Source: Siphonodentalium dalli (lineage: Eukaryota > Mollusca > Scaphopoda > Gadilida > Siphonodentaliidae). Taken from it: a stretch of 64,000 nt of DNA. The stretch covers positions 120,418,754-120,482,753 of the forward strand of contig CP136061.1 in NCBI GenBank assembly GCA_032622095.1, given 5' to 3'. Below are positions 51,401 through 60,400 of this stretch, piece after piece. A program made the position numbers and the translations under genes. The notes beneath the pieces are model-generated. The model saw only the letters and a list, made by a program, of their open reading frames with translations, ran no database searches and was not told where the DNA came from. Within the stretch, counting starts at the first letter, position 1. The number at the start of each line of letters is the position of its first letter.

Positions 51401-54400
51401 TTCATTCCATTCCGTTGAGACTATCTAAAGTTGTCATCCGGAAACCAACAGCGAACGGGACAGACTGACAGACATAGATACCAATAACATAACACGTCCA
51501 GTTTTGTTAAAAATGGGCCTATAAAAATAAAATCCTCCCTCCCTCATTAATTCAGAAATATATATTTTTTTGGCTTAAGTTTAAGAAATTAAAGTACTCA
51601 CTATCTATGAAGTTATTGAGATGTTTCTCAAGATATGTCCTGGCAGACTGAGATCTGGCTCCTATTGACATGGCTTTACAATCATAGTAGTTCGCTGATG
51701 GACAGGTCTGATAGATGTGAGGTCCAAGAGACTGAAAAAGATGCAATTCATATGCACAAGTGGACAGCCTCAATGCAGATATAACAAAATTTCCATGTCA
51801 TAAAAGTCTGGTTCAATCCTGTCAGCAAGGACTTCTATTCACAGTGGACAGCAACGATTATACAAACTCAGCCTGCCAGAAACAATAGGAATTTAATAAA
51901 ATGACAACAATCTTTTGTTGGTAATTTTTGACTCACTGCCTTCTTCAGCCAAGATATTATAGGTTACATATAGGTTAGGTTACATATTGAAGTGATCATT
52001 ATTTTGTAGATGTAATGGTTAGACGAAATTCGGCATTAACATAAACCTGACTTTTCATACATGTATCGACGAAAAAATTGACTCTTCATTTTGAAAACTT
52101 TCCAAATAATATCTGGCTGAAGAAAGCCGTGAGGCTGAAAATTACCAACAAAAGATTGTTGTCATTTTAATTGATAACAGAATGTCCCTCTGGACAATTG
52201 TCAACATCTATAAGTATAATAAGAATTTAAATGTGGCCACCATACTGTTTATTGATATCACTATTATATTGGTTAAGATAAATGATGTGCATATGAACAA
52301 TTTATTGGTATCTATAGAATGAGCCATTCATACTTTCAAATTAAGTCACTAAATACACAGATTGTCTGTTCCAGAGAAGAGGATATTCAGAATTGAAGCC
52401 ACAATTTCCATAGCAGAAATAACAGAGTTAATAAAGATATAGATACTCACATCATAGCCAGCAACTATCAAACCTACACCATAGGGTCGCCTACCATATC
52501 TCTGTGTGGGTACCTGGGATCGTACTTATGTTAAGGAACAACATTCAAAAGAAGAATTTTATTGTTTTCAAATGGCTGCAGTGATGTAGGGATGGAGATA
52601 TGATAGTGGAAGGTGTCTAAACTCTCACAATTGTTAGTGTAAAAATGGTCCAGGAGATGAGGGACCCTGTAGGCTAATAAATTAAATAACTCGCTCTTCA
52701 AAAGCTTTCGGCCTCAGGCCTTCCTCAGTTGATATTATTGAGACAAAATCACATGATGGCATTCAGATAAACATACAAACAAATAATAATGGCGGATATT
52801 ACACAACGACGTTAAAGGTCTTTTGTCAGAGAACGTCAAACACCAAGCAACGCTATCGCAGCATCGACATCCAGAAGTTGGCGCCATTTCCTCTGGCGTT
52901 GAATCCGTGGCCAGTCCGGGTTTTCAACTTTGATATCCAATGGTCTTCACGTATCAGTCTCAGATGTTTATTCCCATTGACCTTTTCTAAAACCGATACC
53001 CTTATGTTGTCAATGGAATGTCCCGGTTGATTAAAATGTCCATAGGCTGGCTTATCATCGTGAAGTCTAATGTCCCTCAGATGTTCCAGAATCCTTTCCG
53101 ACAATTGTCTCTCTGTCTCACCAACGTACACAGCGGATCCACATATCAAACAGCTTAATCATCGATGGATGTCGATGGTGCGATAGCGTTGCTTGGTGTT
53201 TGACGTTCTCTGACGAAAGACCTTTAACGTCGTTGTGTAATATCCGCCATTATTATTTGTTTGTATGTTTATCTGAATGCCATCATGTGATTTTGTCTCA
53301 ATAATATCAACTGAGAAAGGCCTGAGGCCGAAAGCTTTTGAAGAGCGAGTTATTTAATCTCACAATTGTGATACCAAACTTAACAGTTGGAAATTTCAAG
53401 CATGAAGATAGCACATCTTAGTTGGAAATATTATTCAGACTATCATCTGGAAACCATGCGTGGACCACAAGGGTGTGCCATTAAAACAAGTAAAATATAA
53501 ATTAAATAATATCTCAGTTTAAAACGAACACACCACTTTAAAAAGTGCACCGATAAACAATACATATTTATGGCGTGTCGTTAAAACAGGTAAAATATAA
53601 ATTAAAAAATATATCAGATGCTGGACACTAAAATCACAGAGAGCACTGGCTATTGGGTACTTCGATAGCACAGGAGAAAACATATAGTCCATTTCAAAGT
53701 CAATAATTATCTACAAGAGGTGGCATCAGAGATGCTGTGTCTCGTTTTCGGTGGCTTACCGCCGGTGGCTACCGCCAATTGGTGTGCATCAGTATCGGTA
53801 GACTAATTAATAGGTAAAATCGAAAAATGACTAATTAAGGGCCATAAATCCATCAAATTTTATCGGGCCAGGCTGGTTTTCGAACTCGTCCGAAATATTC
53901 TTGGCAAGTATGTCTATTCCAAATTTTAAACAAATCGGAGGACGTTTGTTGAAGTTATCGCGCTAACGAGCTAAAAATTCACGAAAAATGACTAATTAAG
54001 GGCCATAACTCTATCAAATTTTATTGGGCCAGGCTGGTTTTCGAACTCGTCTAGGATATTATTGGAAGACACTTATATACCAAATTTTAGTTGAATCGGA
54101 TGACGTTTGTTGAAGTTATCGCGCTAACGAGCTCAAAATTCATACAAAATGACTACTTAAGGACCATAACTCTATCAAATTTTATCGGACCGGGCCGGTT
54201 TTCTAACTCGTCCGAGGTATTCTTGGGAGACACCTCTATATCAAAATTTCAATCAAATAGGATGATGTATGTTAAATTATCGCGATAACGAGCTGAAAAT
54301 TCATGAAAAATGACTAATTAAGGGCCATAACTCTATCAAATTTTATCGGACGAGGCCGGTTTTCGAACTCATCCGAGATATTTTTGGGAGACACCTATAT

Positions 54401-57400
54401 ACCAAATTTCAATCAAATCGGATGACGTTTGTTGAAGTTATCGCGCTAACGAGCTGAAAATTCGTGAAAAATGACTAATTAAGGGCCATAACTCTATCAA
54501 ATTTTATCGGACCAGGCCGGTTTTCGAACTCATTCGAGATATTCTTGGGAGACACTTATATACCAAATTTCAATCAAATCGGATAACGTTTGTTGAAGTT
54601 ATCGCGCTAACGAGCTGAAAATTCAAAGGGCCATAACTCTGTAATAAATGTGCGGACGAACCCGATTTTTTGTCTGCAGCTTACGTGCATGGATATGTAC
54701 TCACACACCAAATTTTTGAGTTGAGTTATAAGCAAAACACACCGCCCGCCCGCCCGTCCGCCGCCCACCGTCCCTCATCAAACTATAAGTCGAGTTTTGG
54801 AAAAAAACTCGACTAATAAAAAATACCCACCTTTTGTTTAAAAAAAAGTATTTATTAAGTATAGATAGATCTAACGTTAATTCCCATATTTCAGCAATAA
54901 TTTCAAATTAGTTTTTGTTTTGAAAATGAACTCAATGACCTGTGGGTGAGAGCGCATTGAGTATACTGATCGTTGATTGTTTAAACCGGTGAAAGTAAAA
55001 ATTATCATCCGGAAATGAAAAATAAACAGAAACAAAATAAGATCAGTGCAGATACATACTCATTCAGCCAAGCCTGGCAAGAATCACCAAACTCCCCTCT
55101 GGGGACTTCATTCTGCTTAGGCCTCATCTTCAGGTAGTATCTATAGTCTCAAATTAACATTGTTTTCAGTTACTTTTTCACTTCTGGGAAGTTTCTGTAT
55201 CAACTAATTTGCAGAAGATAAAATGATTATAATCAAGGTGAATTACAGGTGATCATCACCAACTTCAATCTGATCCTAGGTCTCCCAAAGCAGTTAAGGC
55301 CTAAGCAGAATGAAGTTCCCAGAGGATGAATTTGGTGATGCTAACCCACTGTGCAAATAACAGCCACACTATTTGCAGGCTTGGATTCAGCTATTTAAAT
55401 AATTTTGCAACAAATCATTCATCAAATTCTGCCAAAAGTTACCTATCAAAATTCAGCATGAAAAGGATATGACTTCCAACAGCACCAACTAATCTTGATA
55501 TTGGTAAAGGCTGATCATAACCATATCTGGAGTTCAGGCATTCTGACCTCATGAAATTACTGAAAAATACAGAGTATGAGCTGTACAGCCCTCATAATTG
55601 GCTACAGCAATCGCAAAAAGACAAGAGAGGAAGAAAAAATATTATCTGGGTCTCCTAAAAAAAAAAAAGGATCTTTGTCGATAGATATCTGGTTATTGTG
55701 ATTCTTATGTATAGCTTGGCAATTCACACACATTTCTGCCGGCATTTAACCCTTTGAGTGCCAGGTTGATTTTTGTATCAACCCATATACCCTGTGCCAA
55801 TGCATTTTCTTATATATGCGAGTCGACCATAGGTCGCCTCGCATATATAAGAGAATGCAATGGCCTAACAATTTTATTTTTTTTTTTTATTTTTTTTTTA
55901 CAATTTTTTACAATTTTAATAATTTATTTTTATATTCTTTAACAGACTTATTTTGTAGGTTTAGGGCCGATGAGATCGGCCCCTGGCACTCAAAGGGTTA
56001 AATTACAAGTTGCTAGAGATTATATCAAACATGATATTTATATGGAATCCAAGCATTACAGATAACCTCTTCACTGCTGAATGACGTCATGACGTTTATT
56101 GCTAGGATATTGACATATGGTCATTTTCTAGTGGAAAACTATAACAGGTTTATTACAAAAAAAACATGACACTAGCTCCGTAGAAAGGCTTCCATCATTC
56201 ATAAACCAGGAACATCATACACAATTACACTATGCACGGAAGTAGGATGGTACTCAGTACAGATATATAGCACACAGCACGGAAGTTTTATTTATGCACC
56301 CAGTACGGAAATATACCACCCAATAGGTTAAATTGTATCGTTTTTTTTTTTTATGGCTCTAAATTAATTTATACAATCTATTTGTGATTGATGTCATCCT
56401 ACTGGTTGGAAGCCTGAATAGATGTTTTTAATCCTTTCATGAGGTTCATGACGGTAGCTGCGAAGGTGCAGCATTAAAGATCCTGTGCCAGTGCATTCTT
56501 TGATATATGCGAGTCTCCCTTAGGGAGCCTCACATATAAGAAAAAGCACTGGCTTATAAGGTCAAGGTAAATACTGTTAGGCCAATGTATTCTCTTATAT
56601 ATGCGAGGCTTCCTATAGGAGACTCGCATATATAAGAGAGTGCATTGGCACAGGGTTTTCAAAAACATTCAGGAAGCTCCAGTCATGGAAGGGTTAACTA
56701 TTAAATGGATGAGCATATAACTTGCTTGTCTTAGAAATGGTGTGGGTACGGTTTGCAACTCAAATATGATACCTAGATTGCTCATACTCATATTTCCTAA
56801 TGATCATTCCAAATGAATAATAGACCCTTCCAATTCAATGTATACTTTTATAACTGAATGGAATAAAGGGTTAACATTTAATGGCGGGAGCTGGTGCAGC
56901 ATTAAAGATCCTGCGACAGTGCATGTTCTTATATATGTGAGTCTCCCATAGGGTGAGTCTCCCATAGGAGACTCGTTTATATAACAGAATGCATTGGCTT
57001 ACAAGGTCAATGTAAATATTGTTAGGCCAACATATTCTCTTATATATGTGAGGCACCCTATGGGCAATTCACATATATAAGAGAATCCATTGGTACAGGG
57101 ATTTCACAAAATTTCAGGAAGCTCCTATCATTAAAGGGTTAATAGGATAAATACAAGCTTGACTTACCATAGTAACCTGGCATCAGCTGTTAGCCCAGCT
57201 ATTGACACACCGACATGATCGTCGATGGCAATGATCTTCTTCTGATGTGCTGATAGTTCAGATGGAGCTCGCTGCAATGTAATTTTGGTAATGTAAGATA
57301 ATTGACATATTGTAATTGATCCATTTATTACAAACATTCTAGTTTAGTTTCCATGCGCGCAAAAATTATTACCCTTGAACCAACATGTGGCGAGAATTGG

Positions 57401-60400
57401 TGCAAGTTCTGATGGAGCATTATGCTCCTAGCCAAATAACCTCCCCCAGCAATCGTAGTACATGTACAGAGTTGCTTGTCGAGAGAGACAAATACAGTGT
57501 GACTTGCAAATGGCAGCAAGCGAGATGCAAATGTGCAACGTCTTCACACCATTACGCTTTTCTAACTACTGAACCACGGTGCCAATGAGTAGAATGGCTG
57601 ATTTTAACTGAACTGGTATCTATGATTGTGCTTGATACACCATTGTAAAGTTGAGCAACATATTTTAACATATTATACATATTTGTTTCAGGAGTTTTTG
57701 ATGATTTAGAAGGATGTCAACAATATGTAGCTACATTATTAAAGGCTTATTTTACTACTTTAAATTGACATTTTACAACTCATTCACAAGAAACATTTCA
57801 AGAATGCACCATTAAATTATTATTGGCAAAATATTCAACAACATCGGCTGTGCCATTTCATAGAACACGATGTCTGAACTATACAAGAATGGAAACAAAT
57901 ATTCCTTCAGTCATCCTTAACAAATCACCAATAAACAAACAATAATTATTTTGTCAACGAGGGTCACTTTATTTATATGAAAGAATGGCATTGTATTCTG
58001 GCAATTTTGATACATTTATTGAAATACATTCGCAAGTTTATTCACTGTGTGGCACAGCAGAATGTTTCAAATCACTTAAGTGTACAGTAATGCCCTAAAT
58101 AATCGACTCCTTAACCACAGCAGAATATTTTTATATGACCTGAATATATCTACAAATAAAAGTTGTGTTGAAACAACTATGGTATTTAGTAGTCGACGGC
58201 CCCATGTCAACTACTAATCGATGCCTACATCATGTATATGTATATATATATATAGAATGATAAAAATAATACACAGGATTATCAAAGTATTTTTTAGACA
58301 TTGAGGATCTGCCCATTTCAACGTGTTGGAATGTGAATTTACACAGCTGTTTGTAATCGTAAATTTATTAAAACATGCAAATTTATAATTATATTTATCC
58401 ATGTTGATAGCCTAATGACAGGTAAGTATTATGAACACAAATTCTCTCTTATGATATTGGGGTGAACTGCAGTGTTGAAGTAATGTTCCCATGCAATCCC
58501 GATGAAGTGAGTGTCATAAATATATATAGACTTCGAAATAGCTGGATGCAGCTATATTCCTAACTTTCAGCACATGCAGTCTATTTTGCACCCGAAGATA
58601 TCACAGTTACGCATGTACATACGTATAGGCGGTTCTATATGTGTTACAAGTGTAACATTTTCAGCAAGCTTTTCATTTATACTTTGTAACTGTTGGTTCA
58701 CTTAAAACAGGGCTTTGTGGGTTATATAACAATGAGTCAATGACTTGATTACAAATCGAACTGATATATTAGCATAATCCAGCACAAAATAAACATATAT
58801 CAGCACCTAGTCAGGAGTGAATGAACACGTGGTCATGATGCTGATGTGACATACAGTAATGCCCTAAATAATGGACTCCTTAACCACATCACAATTATTG
58901 GTCATTTTTCAGGATTTAGTCGGAAATATGGCTTGTTGCCATTCATCGGAAAGCTCTCACTGTGAGCTTTCCGATGAATGGCAATAAGCCATATTTCTGA
59001 TGTGGTTAAGGAGTCGATTATTTAGGGCGTTACTGTAGCCGACATTTTGATTGTTCCAATGCGATATCGAAAGTGTTCAGCTTTTCCAGCGGATAACAGG
59101 TCTCTGTCCCTTGCGAGATGATTGAATGTCTAGATCATCCACATGTTTTTATAAAACCGTAACTGGGACCAGGCGGTCGAATTTAGGGTCCACTGCGATC
59201 GTCTGTCCTTTATATACATGTACATGGGCAACGATAAATTTGGATGTATATTGTACGCAGCAATGATTATTAACAATGAAACTAATATCTATACCTTTCT
59301 GGGAAACATGGCGATTATCTCCAAAATTTTAGTCAACGTTGACTAATCGTTTAAACACTAAAGATAAGGCTCCTAGACCACATGTCCCCTACTACAAGGA
59401 TGGCTTTATTTGACTGGCAACTTTAAATGAAACAGTGATTCTGGAAAGACTCATTGAATAAAAACTTTTGCTTCCAACTCTTAATGTTGTTAACACACCT
59501 AGTTTTATTTGATTAGACACCAGAATAATCATTAAATTCTAAGACTACTACAAGAACGATACTGAGGTCCCCAGCTCTAGGGTGAATTTATTGACGCTAT
59601 TCTGCACAGCAGGCAAGCATCATCAAATTCACCCTCTGGGAACCTCAATCTGCTTAGGCTACAACAGCTATGGGACACCTAGGATAAGATTGAAGTTCCC
59701 CAATTGAAGTTGATGACGTTGACCTATTAGTCACCTCTATTATGCAATTTATCTTCTGCAAATTAGCGAATATAGAAACTTCCCAGAATGGAAAAGTAAC
59801 TAAAAACAATGTTAATTTGAGACTATAGATCTATACTTCCCAGAAGATGAGGCCTTTAGAAGTAGATTGAGGTCCATAGAAGGTGAATTTGGTGATTCTA
59901 GCCAGCGGGATAGCAACACTAAATTCATCCTCTGGGGACCTCATTCTGTAAATGTCAGACACACTGTATCCAGACTTGAACACAAGTTACCTTCAGGGCA
60001 ACGAGAATGGCATGTGTCTTCGATTTAAGGCCAACAGCAGCTGACCCTTGTTTTACAGCTTCCATTGCATATTCAATTTGATGAATCCTTCCCTGAAGAT
60101 AAAATAATAAAAAATCTATTATACTATCAACTTTTTCAATCAAAATATAAATATTGTATTTATGTAAACATTTGAATATCAACATCGGAATACGTATTTA
60201 GTTAGATAGGTTGAAAGAATGATATAATAAACGAGTCAGTCAAGAAAGCCAACTGCGTTTTATACATAATCAAGCAAACTTTCGATTATAAAGAGAAAGA
60301 TATGACAACACTGATAAAAACATTAATACGGCCCATTTTGGAATACGGAAATGTCCAAAGGTGAGTTACCAAAATGATAGCTAAATTATGGAATCTGTCA

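Larger units (their letters stand above)
46361..51601. other. PSMA1: Long PSMA1 intron, repeat content
   Basis: Contains a long inverted-repeat element (about 47050-49310) with a nested tandem array, a minisatellite (48900-48993) and a MITE (49332-49752). 46400-47030 and 49760-51540 show no supported gene. 51260-51530 is another interspersed repeat with 'gacagactgacagac'. Confidence 0.55.
52522..55470 (-). other. PSMA1: AT-AC U12-type intron of PSMA1
   Basis: Donor ATATCCTTTT at the 5' end (55470-55461), branch site TTCCTTAAC (52538-52530) about 9-10 bases before the 3' end, terminal AC (52523-52522), and no polypyrimidine tract. These are the consensus signals of the minor-class AT-AC spliceosomal introns. 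It contains a Penelope-like remnant, a 161-bp tandem array and a hAT-like MITE. Confidence 0.9.
57272..59990. other. PSMA1: PSMA1 intron
   Basis: Holds a MITE fragment at 58084-58130, a full MITE at 58854-59035 and a CAAGCCT-family MITE at 59551-59978. 57300-58080 shows no coding signal; the open frames at 57328-57588 match nothing recognised. Confidence 0.55.

Noticed and set aside
55441-55470. Standard GT donor (AG|gtaact) for the PSMA1 exon at 55471
   Set aside because: It would add [10 protein letters not shown], absent from the family, and leave two bases that fit neither nearby acceptor. The AT-AC splice restores the conserved length exactly.
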